Of a stretch of DNA of 64,000 nucleotides, positions 1 through 12,390 are shown one piece after another. Both the position numbers and the translations under genes were made by a program. Position 1 is the first letter of the stretch, and the number at the start of each line of letters is the position of its first letter. The stretch comes from Lycorma delicatula. Lineage: Eukaryota; Arthropoda; Insecta; Hemiptera; Fulgoridae. The DNA is taken from the NCBI RefSeq assembly GCF_047948215.1, contig NC_134455.1, positions 164,716,575 to 164,780,574 of the forward strand, written 5' to 3'. Under the pieces are notes generated by a model. It saw only the letters and a list, made by a program, of their open reading frames with translations, was not told where the DNA came from and did no database searches.

Positions 1-3000
1 GCTAAATTATCATCAATAAAACAACGATGAAGGTTAAAACATTCGGTGAATGAGATCGTATCAAGTCTATAGTAGATCTACCCACATATAACTTTTTGTT
101 TTAAATCCCTGAACTTCAATACCTTGAATTAATAATTCTATGACCAAGGTTTTGTTGTGTTTTTCCTTTTTATTCAATTTATTTATTTAATGTTGACGTT
201 TAATTTATTTTTTGTTGTGATTAATCTAGTCCATCACTTTTAATTACTTGTCTAATTTTATAATTAATTGTTTATAAGAGCTTTCCATAAATATTTATTT
301 TGCAAAATCCAAAGTTTCTGAACACTTAAACGACAACTTACTGTCAACTTACATCAATTGATAAGGTGGTCCAGTGCACATCACATTAAAAAGAAAAAAA
401 AATTAAATTTAATGAAATAATTTCTATTCTTTGAAAAATTTAATGGATGAATCAATTTACAATATTAATCTTTTTATAAGGACTGAAAACTACTAGGTTT
501 CATCCATGAACAGTTTTTTCCATAATGTAGTAGTACTTTTACAAAGATGTACGATTTTTTAGACGCACAATAGTTTATAAGTTTTACAGCTATAAAGTAG
601 AAGATATATGAATTTCATACATGAGAGCCTGTGTACTTGGAGGATAATAAATGGGCAAAATTCAGAATGGTTTTTTTAGAATTTGATTCTTGTACCTGAA
701 ACAGTATTGTTTTCATCGTTCTAGTTATTCATCACAGTAGAATAAATTATTTTCTGAAAATACACAACGAAAAATTATGAAATTTCATATAAAATAAATA
801 TGTGATTGAGGCATAGAAGAATATAAAATTTTTCAAAAACGATTAGGAAGTTATTGTGCTAAAAAGAGACAATTTTTAAAAAAAGATTCTAGTAATGTAG
901 ATATAATCTTTGAATCTTAGATTGCGCCACAATTTTTATGCTTTTACTGTTTAAAAACCTGACATGAAACGATGTATTTTTGTACTTGGACAAAAATCAA
1001 TATCATATCATTCTCTAATAAAAAAAAATATCCAAATCATTTGAGTTTAGAGTCTCAGGATTAAAAAAAATACCGAAAGAATGTATTGTTATGGTAGCGT
1101 AATAGTCTTATTATACGCATTAAACATAGTAGAAACAACATTTTGAAAACATATAATTTAACAGACTGTACGATTTACAACCTGAGGTCGGTAGTTGTGT
1201 TACAGATTTGCTTTAGAGAAAATTGAAAAAAGTTTATTTTGTTTTTTTTGAAAGGTCTGTTTTAAAACAAAGTCAAAATAAATGTCACCATAAATATATT
1301 CAGACCGTTAGATTAGAATATCCCTTCTGTTTTCGAAAAAGATGTTGTTATTTACTAACTCTTGTTCTGGTAGACTTAAATCGGAGAAATAACCTGAAAG
1401 AGGTATTCAGCAATCAAATTAATGGGAGTTTTTAATACTAGACTAGATTCAAATACGAACTTCGTAATAATTATAAAAATGTAATATTCTTTAATATATT
1501 GTTTTTGATCGGTAGCTGCTGTTTGCCCAACAACGCAGAGGAGAATAATGTGTTTAGTTGGAATGTTGGTTAGAATTCCTTTATCTCCAAAATTCCTGCA
1601 TCCATTTTCTTGAAATAGACATCAAACGATTTAATGAGACTGCTTGAGTCATTACCTGTACTACATAAAACTGAAAAAAAAGCAAAATAATCGAATATAC
1701 GTTTTTCCAAAAGAAAAATTAATTCTTTGAAACTTATAAAACAAAAAGAGTTTAGAGTTTTTAAATGTTTATAATCCAGGTTATTAAAAAATACCATGTA
1801 TAAAAAATTAAGAAATAATAAAATATACCTATAAAATATCGAATAACGATATTTTAAATTTCTGGTTCCTATCGAAGTGGGTTATCCAGACCGGAAGTTG
1901 ATTTTTTTACGGCTAACTAGCATATTTTGACCGTGCATTTGAATTTTACGTGATACTATTATTATTCTAACGAAAATATCGCTATTCGAAAGAACGATTT
2001 CAGTTTAAGGTTAGACATCATTCCTGTTTTTCCTAAAAATTGGTTTTTCAAAGTTGAACGAATTTTTATAGTGACTTCACACGAATTTCACTTCAAAGGT
2101 CATTTAAAGGTCAAAAATCGTATTTTGATAAAAATATGTTTAAAAGAAAACTTACGTATTTCCAACGTAGAATCCAAATCCATGTTCAGAATATGCATGT
2201 TCTATTTAAAAATATTAACTTCCGATCAAATTAATTCACTTATGGTGGGAATCGTAAGTTGATATTATCGGCAATCGATATAGCATACTATAACATTTTT
2301 TTAAAGTTTAGTTAATATGGAGAAATCAGTTTTTCGAAAAAAGAAATAGTTTTAAAAGGGTTTTTGACACCGGTGTATATATACACACGCACAAAAGTAA
2401 AAATAATTGTAATTTTTTTTCATATCTGAAATCTGTGCTGCTACACTTAAAACCAAATAAATAAGCTCAATAGGCATGGTTTTTAAAAATATCTTATACT
2501 TCAGTAAAGATATAGATTTGTCTTTCATAGCGATAAAAATAATCTTATTTTCATGTTTTTAAAAATAATAATTAACAGGTAAATAAATAAAAAACGTAAT
2601 CGTTCAGTTTGGTTTAAATATTTATAAAACAAAACAGTAGTATTTCGATCTGGTTTTTAGTTAGAAACTCTAGATAATTATTAAATGGGCTACTCATCAT
2701 GAGAAAATTGAGTAAAAAGAAACGTTTCTTAGCCTTTTCCACTCTTTAATTATGCTTATATTGTGATTAAAAAAAAATCATAGTAAAATTTTATGAATAC
2801 ATCGTAACCGAAAAATACTAATGCTTTTTAGTGATTTATAGCAGGTTTTTAATTTTATTTTTTGGTTAAATTTTCTGTTTCGTATTAAATTACAATACGC
2901 CCTTTATTAACTTAACATACTTCCTTTGAAAAACAGGGGAAAATCTAGAAAACATTCTTGGAAAAATAGGGGTTTCTCCAAATTTTTCGCAAAATGAACT

Positions 3001-4183
3001 TTGAGAAACCTTCTGATTGCATATTTCTCTAGAATAAAGAATGAAATTAGTTTAGTACTCTTGCTAAAGTTTTTCTGAAGTTTTTTTTTCTAATTTTAAT
3101 AATTTTATTTTACTATTAGATAATAAACGGGGTTGACTTCTCAAACATTAAAAGTATTTCTTACTTTTGAGTTTTTTATTTTATTCTTACTTCATAAAAA
3201 AAGAAAAAGTAACATTTTTATTACAGTTCTTGAGTTTAACGGTACCTATTTGTGTTAATAGGTCCTACTTCTTGGATTATTAGTATTACCCGGACCGAAT
3301 ATACAAATGTTTGCTAATGAGGTAATATTTATACCCGCTTCTTTAGATAATTATAAGAAATACCACCGGAGATTTTTTTAATCTTTTTCACTTTTCCCAC
3401 TTTTCTTATAATAGTTGTAATGTGATCAGAAGAATTAAAAGTAGGTTAAATAAACTTATTAACACAGATATTCTAGCAAATATGTTACCTCTGTTGTATG
3501 ACCTTATTAAAAATTTCATCGAAAATCTTATTGTAATAAAAACAATCAAATAGGTGTAATCTTTGGAAATAGTTATTCAAATAAATTAAAATCTTCTATT
3601 AATTAAAATAATTAATAAATAGTGATGTAGTGACAGTTTTTAAAAATCATACAAAAGCAATACTAATAAAAATGAAAAAGAAATGCAGAGAAACGAAGTT
3701 GTTTTCAACATAATAATAATCCGACAAAAAGTAATGTCAACAATAAAAAATACGTCTTTTAATTTTCTGCGAAAACCATATAATTTTTCATTTAAAATCT
3801 TCCTCTGATTTGGTAGAAACTTACTAAGAGTCCATTAGAATAACTATATTTAAAAAAAGAAAAACTTTAGTACATTTGGTCGTTAGTAAGGTCTGATCAT
3901 AAATTGAAAAGTACACATACGGAACGAATTGAGAACCTATTAATTTTAATAAAATCCGGTTAAAGAAATTGATTTATGAAACCGATAATTAATTATTTTT
4001 TAAGGATTATAAAGTAGTAGGATTATTCTGACTTCAAGCACGGGGTTAAAGAGAATGAAATATCAAATAGTCTGTCAGAGTAAGTATATCTTGCTTTTAA
4101 TTTATAAAGCACAATTATCAGTTCCTGTAATAAAGAAACATAAGAATTCAATGTTAATGTGATGAGAACAATTCTAATAATGT
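1..4183. other. AT-rich intergenic DNA, no gene seen
   Basis: Both strands were scanned. Open frames are short, AT-rich and without recognisable motifs, and no repeat family shared with the rest of the window was noticed. The only low-complexity note is a short TA/CA run near 2376-2393. Confidence 0.6.
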
Positions 4184-5274
4184 AACTAATCAGTGTTTCC
4201 CAACCTGTGGGGCACGTCCCCCTACGGGGCATAATAACTCAAAATCAAAAAGAAAATATTTTTTAAAAAGTTTATTAATTTACTGAAAGGAAAGTAAAAC
4301 AATATACATTCTGACATAATAAATAATAAAATACACATTTACCTTGATTTGACTTATAAATAGGATTGTATCAGTACTGCACAATATATATAATAATTAA
4401 CTTATCAATACTAAATTAAAAAACAAGTTTAATATTATTAGTGACTCTCTTGGGCCTGTCTTACACAGCAAAATTTAGGAAGTTTATTATTAGAAATAGA
4501 CACTCCGAGTTCTTTTTCTACATTTAGCTGAGATCTATATTTTTTCTTCAAAGTAGCCACCACAAAATTCGGTTTCGCAAAGGTAGGATGTTGAAAATGG
4601 TGATGGTATACGAAATCCTCTTGTTTTCAGTGCAGAATACTAATCATCCATTCTGCCTGAAATTCAAAGAGTGATTTATTACTAAATTATCTTTTGATTT
4701 CGCCACTTTCCGTGAAGTCTATGAAGATTTCTTCTTCAGGAGTTGAGAGCCCTTCGGGAGTATTTTGAAATAGATCCCTAACCCACACGTAACTTGCTAC
4801 GAAGTTGTCGCCAGCAAGAAAATATTTTTTTACATTTTTTGACAGCATAGCTAAATGATTTTCAATCGTTACAAAAACAACTTTCGCATATTATTCTTCA
4901 GTCTTGTAAGTTTTTACACATTCATCCGCATTTGCAAACGTTTCTAGGATTTTGCTTTAAATTTCTGCTTCACAATTCCAATTTTCTACAAAAAGCATTA
5001 ACTTTATCACTCACATCCAACATATGTGTATCTGCTCCTTGAAGTTGAAGATTCAAGGTATTTAATTTCTCGAATATGTTGACCAAGTTGCTCAATTCCA
5101 TAAAAAATAAACCATCTTGAAACTTCTCGGCTTTCGGTCGGTTTTCCACATCTAGAAAAATGGCAGTTTCATCTTTTAATTCATAAACACGTTGCAAAAA
5201 TTTCCCACGTAATAACCATCTTGCTTCGCAATAAAGTAGTAATGGTGATGGAGTAAATATCAAGTGGTTAATTT

Positions 5275-5870
5275 AGAGTAACAGTTGTTAAATTTGGGTG
5301 GCGGAACCGCTGTCGGCAGGGATTGACTGCGCTACCGAGGCCATGGCAGTCCATGCAGCCGTGAGGTGTGGCACTGCCTTGCCGTGGGCGGTCTTCAGAT
5401 ATGATGTTTATAGTGGATGAAGGGATTTAGGTCTGAATTTCGTTGTTACGTATATCACATTTTGAACGGTATGAGTTTGGCATTGTATTGACTCGCTACT
5501 TAGTCAATGGTTGAGGTATTTACAATCACAAGCGTTGGTATTGAAATTGGACTAGGCACGGGGTTCAAGCATCCGCGGACTCGGTAAGCTAGTTCAGAGG
5601 GTGATGTTGTACGAAAAGAAGAGTGAAGATGTCCAGAAAAAGTCTAAAGCAAAGGTGTTGCCGAGATAATAATTTTTACTGATATAAATTTCTGCCGAGG
5701 CATTTGCATAGGTGGCATCCGGACTGAGGCCTGGCTGATGACTGTAAGATGTAATCAGTTAGAGGGTCTAAAGACTATCTCCGGTAAAGTCTCTCAGGGC
5801 TCGGAACGGAGGGAGTATGTGGCGACAACCCACCATCGTCACAAGGTGGTCTTCCCTTACGGAATTAGGA
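5275..5870 (+). mobile_element. 3' end of an R1-like LINE inserted in the hAT element
   Basis: From about 5275 the sequence becomes GC-rich and leaves the hAT reading frame. It matches the 3' part of the second R1-like copy at 54890-55545. The strongest match covers a long block around gcctggctgatgactgt, then agggtctaaag, then the terminal cttcccttacggaatta. The open-frame part is absent, so this is a 5'-truncated untranslated tail. The insert is opposite in orientation to the transposase. Its 5' edge and target duplication could not be placed exactly. Confidence 0.75.
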
Positions 5871-6298
5871 TGTACCGCACACATGTTTTTACAAAGTGCA
5901 GAAAAGATTCTTGATTTGAGGGATCTCTTTTTTTATATAATTTACTACGGTTACAACCGTCGTTAGCACAGTATTCAGACCAGGACTCATTTCTTTGCAT
6001 TTCTTTGGGGAAGCCCGAGCTTCCCTGTGGATCACTGAATGTGTCCAGACACACTGTGGAGATTTTTGTTTTACAAGAGTTTGTATACTTTGGAATCTTC
6101 CATATATTGAACGACTCTCGAGCTGAGTGATGGGCTGGCTGTCCAGAAGAGGAAGTCGGCGTGTCCTGATGACGCTAGAGAGACCCCGGTGGGATGCCTC
6201 TACAGGGGCCTAGACAGGGAGGGCAGGCTGCTGCCACGACTCTCTGAGGTGACCAAGTGATGTTTGATTGCCGAACTGGTTGTTTTAGAAGTGTTTAA
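5871..6298. other. Remainder of the insert in the hAT element; GC-rich block shared with 18680-18790
   Basis: This stretch lies between the LINE tail and the point where the hAT frame resumes (about 6299). Its second half (about 6120-6250) is GC-rich and resembles 18710-18810: both have a gtcc-gaagagga-gtcgg block, then gaccccg-tggga, then a gggcag end. No frame with recognisable protein motifs is open. It may be another part of the same LINE or a separate small repeat. Confidence 0.45.
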
Positions 6299-6574
6299 AT
6301 CAGAAAAAAATACATTGAACGAGCACCATCATATTCTGACGCAATTCTGAGCATATTCTGACGCAATTTTTCCACTCTATGTTTGCCTCGTTTATAAAAT
6401 CATTTAAGATAGAAAATAATGCGAGTGCTGTTGGTTTTAGTTCTATAGGTTTGCAGAAAAGTAGTTCTTCTGCTGCTGACGTACCATTACAAAATCGAAC
6501 ATAGGCAATGAAATGAGCATGTTTATTGCTATTTGTTGCCTCATCAAGCTGAGTTGAAAACAATTTGTCACGCA

Positions 6575-6650
6575 ACTTCCCGAAAAGCTGATGCTATACG
6601 ACGAAAAGCTGATGCTTCCCGAAAAGCTGATAATTCGACGGGTATTAGTA
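6575..6650. repeat. Three tandem copies of a 12-bp gaaaagctgatg unit
   Basis: The unit gaaaagctgatg occurs at about 6581 and 6603, and as gaaaagctgata at about 6624, with a 22-bp period. It sits inside the hAT transposase pseudogene and explains the frameshift there. Confidence 0.75.
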
Positions 6651-7632
6651 TCATTTGGCAAAAGCAATTCTTTGGCAAAATTACCTCCAAACATAGTTTA
6701 TACAAATTTCTGCCGGAAAAATTGGTTCTTCACCAGTGGTGTGAGACTTTTTACATCAGGCTATTTCATATGAAACTTTGTAAGAGTCAAGTAAAGCGTT
6801 TTCATTCACAGACAAATTAAAAAAAAAAATGATTGCTTTTCATACGATTTTAATTTTAATTTGAAAAATTCTCGGGGTTTGTTAACGTGCTCACTATGAA
6901 GCATTTCCAAATATCGTTTAAGTTTGTTAGGTTTCATGCTATCTGCTGCGGAAATTTTTGAGTAAATGACACACGGGCCTTTCTTCTTCATTTACTTCAG
7001 TACCGGTAAACCCAAAATTTAAGTATTCTTGGAAATATTTTCTTGATTTTATTTTTGGAACCACGCTCGTCTGTGCACTTGTTGATGATTCACTATCGTC
7101 TAATGCTCATTTACTCCCACTTAAAATTTTATCCATGATTCTGTATAAATCTACTGCTATGAATATTTAATAACGTGAATTGCAATTAACACGCAAATTA
7201 TAACATACACATTCACGATAGATTCGATAGCGATAGAATGATCGACTCGACGGAGACTGGCTGGAATTGAACGAGGTACAGCATTTATACACGGTTGCGC
7301 AGACGTTCCAGAATGTTCGAAACAAATCATAACTTTTTGTGAAGCCGCGAGAATGACCTATATAGTGGACGTAAGACAGAGAGCAATAGAGAGGCATCGA
7401 TTCTAGTTTTGTCAATGCAGCGAATCGGTGTTCCCAAATATCAATAAATTTACTTGTTCTTGGTAATTTGTCATGTTTTTAATTAAGGTCGTAGTGCAGC
7501 TTTAGCGTTAAAATATTCAAAATACATTATTATTATTATATACATTTTTATTGCACGAGAGGGGAGCGCAATCAAAATTATGATTGAAAATTGGGTCGCA
7601 AATACTAAAAGATTGAGAAACGCTGGACTAAT

Positions 7633-9431
7633 GGTTCTTATATATTAAAAAAATGGGGCTCGGAACCTATTTTCAGTCCGTCTAGGCGTTATGCAGGAGG
7701 CTTCGGGCTGAGTTTCTTATTCTTCTCGGAATGACCCACAGATATGACATCAAGCATCATCAAACCCCAAACTTGAGTCTCCTCTGAAAGAAAAAGTAGT
7801 CATTTATTCCTTAATTGATAAACTTTCCGAGGATATTATTAACAGGAAAATCACTTTGAAGATCCGTCGATGCTTGATAATTTATCTGGGAGCATTCCGC
7901 ACAGAATAAAAAAAATCAGCCCAATCCGTTCAGTAAAACGTCTGGACGGAGTGGAAATAGGTATTGAGCACATGTTTTACTTTTGGTAGAAATGGAAAGA
8001 GAAAAACAAGGGGGTTGGGGGTGAGAGGTATTGTAAATGGAATAGGATTTTAGCCGATTTAAAAAAAATATATTATATAACATTACTTCGTATAACAAAG
8101 CTGCGAATCAGCAAGAGGCCACAAGTTACTCCTAATGCTTCTACAGTATTAATATCAACTAAACGTTGTTTGAGAAAATCAAATCTGAATTATTTTCATC
8201 AAACCAGTTTTTAAAATTATCTTATTAAGTAGGCTGATAAAAAATAATCATAATCTTAAATGGAAGGTACAGACATGATTATTATTAAGGAATTTATTAC
8301 TAATGATTTTTTTTTTTAATTTTCCTAAGCGTATTTTAACATATTTTGCGGTAATTATCAATTTCCGTTATCAGACGTACTTTAATAAAATCCAATCTCT
8401 GTAACAACATCGTAAAAAAAAAGAAGTTTATTATCTATTATAAATAAAACGTTAAAATTTCTATACTTTAAATTCACAGTAGTAGGAATACTACTGTTAT
8501 AACAGAACTCGGAAGTAAAGGAGACAAAACATTTAAATTAAATTAAGATATAAATTTTAAGTTTCGTAGCAACAAGTTCGAACGACCTAACATAACTATT
8601 TTCAGTAACTACTAGCTCGTAATTATTTCTAGTTAAATGTAGGAGAAATAGTTAAAGTTTCTTAGCAAAAAGAGATTTACTTTTTTCGTCGCTGTAAGAT
8701 TAATGCAAAAACCCATTTGGATTGCGACAAATATCATCCATCTTTTAATACATTTATGTTTTAAAATTGAAGATCGATTTAAATTGAAACTGACACCCTA
8801 CATTTTTTAGTTAATGAAAATTAGTTCTGTAGTTTTACATAATTATTTAGTATGACTGTGGATTTTGTAAGTCACAGATGTGAATAATTTTGTAGAGATA
8901 TACATACAGGTTAAGTATACAACAATTTTTCTCACGCTCAAAAATAATTTTTTGTCACTTAAAAAATTTTAATCAGAATTTATTTACTAAAATATGTGAA
9001 AAAATATTTGTTCTCGTTCAATCGATTTTATCTAGAAGAAAGGAGGAAAAACAAAATAGTATTTATTTTAAAAACTGTATAACAAATTTTACGTGAAATT
9101 AAAAAAAATTAAGGAAAGATGACTTCTCTAATCAGAACTAAAATAATATTTTCAGGAGACAAAGCTTTTATTTGTATTTAGTGAAAATAAATTGACTACT
9201 CTTTTTATGAAAATATACGCAAACAAATTTTGGCATCGGACTAAAAGCCATTTTGAAGAAGGTTAATTTTTCTTAGATTTCTGGCGAAGTACATATTGTA
9301 TGTATATTTAAAAAAATTATTTCTTTTATTTTAATCACAATAATTTATTTTAATATTGCTGTATTTACTGGCAACTGTCTAATAAAATGAAATAAATATA
9401 ATAAAAATAAATATACTATAAAATGTATATA
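7633..9431. other. Intergenic DNA, nothing recognised
   Basis: AT-rich sequence. The open frame at 7916-8098 on the - strand has no motif and looks like chance. No SINE, LINE or transposase match was seen. Confidence 0.5.
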
Positions 9432-10350
9432 CAGGTGATTGAAAACTATACGGCGATCTCTCGGAAGCTGATTCTATAGCTAAAAATAGGAAAAAAGTTC
9501 ATTTAAGCGTAGGCCCGAAAACGCTTCGTTAGTGAGTTACGGCTAGCAAAAGATTTCGCCCGAATTTCGGTTCTCCAGGGGAAATGAAAACTTTGCGACA
9601 TTCTGGGATGGTGAATTTAGCTATTTATTATTGTTTTTAACCTGAAAATATTTTAAAAAATGGGTCCCAGAACCGTACCTAGTTTTAGATGTCTAACGTA
9701 AAACACAAAAATCGTAGATAAAAAATAACACGTTTTTGGGTTTAACTTATAAAACTTTGTTAAATAGTTAAGTTAATTTTTTTTCAATTATAAATCTAGA
9801 AAATTTAATTCTGAAATGATTCATGCAATTACTTAAGAGAAAATTGAATACAGGATATTGAAATTTAACTTTATTAAAGAACAAAACAGACTGAATTGTG
9901 AAAAAAAAATTAAGAGCATGAAATAACTAATTTTTTCCATTGGTTGGAAACAGATTTGGAAACACATGTTAACAAAAAATTTAATTTAGCTTTGAAAACA
10001 ATGAAAAAATTTATTAAAAATTAGTGAAGGCGTTATTAATTACCTTCAAATTTGCTCGAAGTGGCCCCCCGTTTTGTTCAATACATGATGTCGCTCGACG
10101 AATCCATTCTTTTCTAGCGCGTCTCACAACGTTAGGAATATTGTTAATAGTATTTGCAGCTTCTATTATGCGACTCCTTAGTTCCCCTTGTGTGTTAATT
10201 CGTTTTGAATAAACAATTGATTTCATCCAAACCCATAGACACAAGTCTGATGGCATGAGGGGGTTGGGAGATCGTGGTGGCCATTTCACTGGTCCGTTTC
10301 GACCAATCCATTGTGTTGTCTTTCTAACTAAACAGAACTGCTTTATCTGA
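9432..10350 (-). mobile_element. Tc1/mariner-type transposon, end with transposase C-terminus
   Basis: About 520 bp from 9432 (gtgattgaaaactatacgg) match 62736-63265 almost base for base in blocks, including ctaaaaataggaaaaa, aaaacgcttcgt and tttcggttctcc. That marks a dispersed element end. On the - strand, 10350-10014 encodes the end of a transposase with WIGRNGPVKWPPRSPNPLM, the hallmark just upstream of the third catalytic position in insect Tc1/mariner-like proteins. The C-terminus CIEQNGGPLRANL fits the family's CI..NGG end. The rest of the transposase, expected beyond 10350, was not found, so the element is truncated. Confidence 0.8.
10014..10350 (-). pseudogene. C-terminal fragment of Tc1/mariner-like transposase
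   Basis: The frame from 10350 down to a stop at 10014 has no internal stop and about 110 residues. It contains WPPRSPN (family WPPRSPDL; the D is changed to N here) followed by MPSDLCLWVWMKSIVYS, matching the P.DFFLWG.LK..VY segment of the family. Full-length proteins of this type have roughly 340-350 residues, so about two thirds is gone, including the first two catalytic acids. It cannot act by itself. Confidence 0.8.
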
Positions 10351-12322
10351 AATTAATGATATTTAATATACAATCAGTCTACGTAGCGAAATGAGTGAAG
10401 ATATCCCATGTAGGGCTGAATGTCAACTACAATTTCAACTTACATTTTTGACTTAACAAGTTGATATGTACAAATACATTCGGCTCAGTGAGAAATATAA
10501 TCCGAAACCACTATAAAGCCTGCTTTCATAGACTTTTTCGGCATAGAAAGCATGTTATTCGTAAGAATGGCTATGATATTTTCGGAAGTGATCTGTAAGA
10601 TTCACTTTCGGCAGTAAACAACAGTTTGATACACCTGATACGCATGCGTGACATTATAATATTCCATATTATACTACATGATATATTACAAAGAATCTAA
10701 CACCGTTATATTAGTTATACATAGCCGAATAAAATATCTGCGATTGAATTCATTTACTAGGAATAATATTGTCTTGGAATTATTATTCAACCAGGTTTAT
10801 GGCCGGAAAAAACAAGGATAAATATTTAGTTCTTACTTCTTCTGTGCATCCTGGAGTTTCTTTTATTTATCTCAGTAAATTTACAAGAATAATGATCAGT
10901 TACGTTCTTATCAAATGTAAGTTATATATATATATATATATATATATAATACAACGATTATTATTTTTTTATGCAGACTAAAATTGCTGACGGATATTTT
11001 CTTTATTGGCCACCGTAAGAAATGCACAACATAGTAAAAGTACAAATAATCGGTTCCTCACAGTTTTGTATTTCTGATCGCAAAAAAAATTTCTATTTCT
11101 GATCAACGCAGAAGCGTTGATAAAATCAAAACAAAGTAAAAAAAAATAAAGTCGAAACAGTTGTTTTGAGTATCTTAAAAGTAGATTCGTTAAATAGAAG
11201 GAATTTAGTAATTTTTTTGTATAAATTCCATTTGTGCAGTTTGTTAATTCTTTGAGGGGGAAGTATTGACTAATTAAACGTACTATATTATTTAATATAT
11301 TTTAATGAAGGCTAATTTTTTAATAAAAATTTCATAAAAAAGTTAATCGTTTCCTTTGTTAAAAGTTCATTCCCCGAATTAGAGTTTTAAAAATTAATTT
11401 ATACCAATATTTACCTCAAGGTAGCCGTAAAATTCAGTGAGAGCTAATAACAGCAGTTAAGAACTCCAATCATATACAATCAAAACTGGTTGGTAATCGT
11501 TGTTGTTAAATGTGTATCGATATTCTTATGAAAAAGTTAATCTATCGTCAAAAATTCGTGTATTTTCTTTTTTATTTCTAATCGTTTGATCTTTCATAGT
11601 TTATCGACAGAACGGCTTCTTAAATCGGAGAATAATCGGGTTATCCGATCATTTCAACAGGATGGTATCAAATATAATAGATCATTTAAACGAGCAAAGC
11701 ACACACACAAGATTCCGTTAGCCAGAAGGTGGTCGCGACCACTTCAGAAGAGGAGAGGTGCAGTGATCACACGGGCCATTCCAGTGCAATGCCCCCGCGG
11801 AACAGGCTTTTAATTTCAGGGAATCTTTAAGACTAGGCTCTTGATTTTAATTTCTGTTTCTTCTAGTCGTCACATATATAATAGTTTAACATAATAACGG
11901 TACGATAAATCGATCTAATTTTGAGAATTACTCATCTACTGAATTATGTAAACAGAAAATTCAATGAAATGTAAAGGTATGAATTTTGATTAAATAATTT
12001 ACGATCTATTTAGGAAAGTGTGTAAAAGTAATTTATGTGTGTAGTTAATCTATTTGTTCTTCAAAAACTAGATTGCAATTCGTGCAAGTTAATCGCATTT
12101 ATTTAAATATATGCTTAAACGTACGGTGTAATTTTGTATCTCTTTTGCTGTAGAGTAATTATTATTCATTAGAAATATTATCATTAAAACAAAATTATTT
12201 TAGGCTGTAAATTTCCATTGTACGTATTTTCCATTGTACGATTGTCGTTAAGACACAAAAGGCTGTGAACAATAATTTTTATTTTGAAATAGTTTACCGT
12301 AGCTAAATGTACCATTGTTGGC
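10351..12322. other. Intergenic DNA with a TA microsatellite
   Basis: No gene was recognised. A (TA)n run lies at about 10924-10949. A perfect 8-bp hairpin, atcaacgc / gcgttgat with loop agaa, lies at 11102-11121. A short GC-richer patch at 11690-11815 has an open frame on the + strand without recognisable motifs. Confidence 0.5.
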
Positions 12323-12390
12323 GGCCTCCGTAGCGCGAGTGGTAGCATCTCGGCCTTTCATCCGGAGGTCCCGGGTTCGAATCAAAACAA
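12323..12390 (+). mobile_element. tRNA-derived SINE, family 1, truncated copy
   Basis: It begins ggcctccgtagcgcgagtgg, which includes an A-box-like tRNA promoter, passes the loop cctttcat and reaches the B box ggttcgaatc. It then stops in an A-rich run (aaaacaaaaaaag). The tail seen in the copies at 21273 and 33833 is missing. The head resembles tRNA-Glu, as the CTTTCA loop suggests. Confidence 0.85.

Larger units (their letters stand above)
4438..7136 (-). pseudogene. hAT transposase pseudogene, split by a LINE insertion
   Basis: The - strand gives transposase blocks in order. A start at 7136 opens an MDKILSG-like N-terminus with an early in-frame stop. A BED-type zinc-finger region follows near 6991-6806 (CVIYSKISAADSMKPNKLK). 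Next comes MFGGNFAKELLLPNDTN in a shifted frame (about 6694-6630). The catalytic-core entry reads FSTQLDEATNS...YVRFCNG (6575-6400). DGARSM is reached only after a small tandem duplication near 6330-6370. The block LYCEARWLLRGKFLQRVYEL (about 5237-5178) resumes beyond the insertion and runs to a stop at 4438-4440. In this family these blocks are normally joined by some tens of residues that are missing here, so the LINE arrived with, or was followed by, a deletion. Frameshifts and stops are throughout. The order of blocks makes the family assignment firm. Confidence 0.85.
4191..7625 (-). mobile_element. Decayed hAT DNA transposon (ZBED5/SCAND3-like transposase)
   Basis: Seen: the left end reads cagtgtttcccaacct and the right end, reverse-complemented, reads cagcgtttctcaatct. 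These are imperfect terminal inverted repeats of the CAG..TTCTCAAC type found in hAT elements. The left flank aactaat (4184-4190) and right flank gactaat (7626-7632) agree at 6 of 7 positions and look like a worn target duplication. Inside, the - strand encodes pieces of one transposase in the right order (see the pseudogene entry). About 1 kb of unrelated DNA at 5275-6298 interrupts the element. Known: hAT elements normally make 8-bp duplications. The element cannot make an active transposase. Confidence 0.85.

Noticed and set aside
11586..11813. A short Arg-rich open frame
   Set aside because: No motif, splice context or repeat of it elsewhere in the window.
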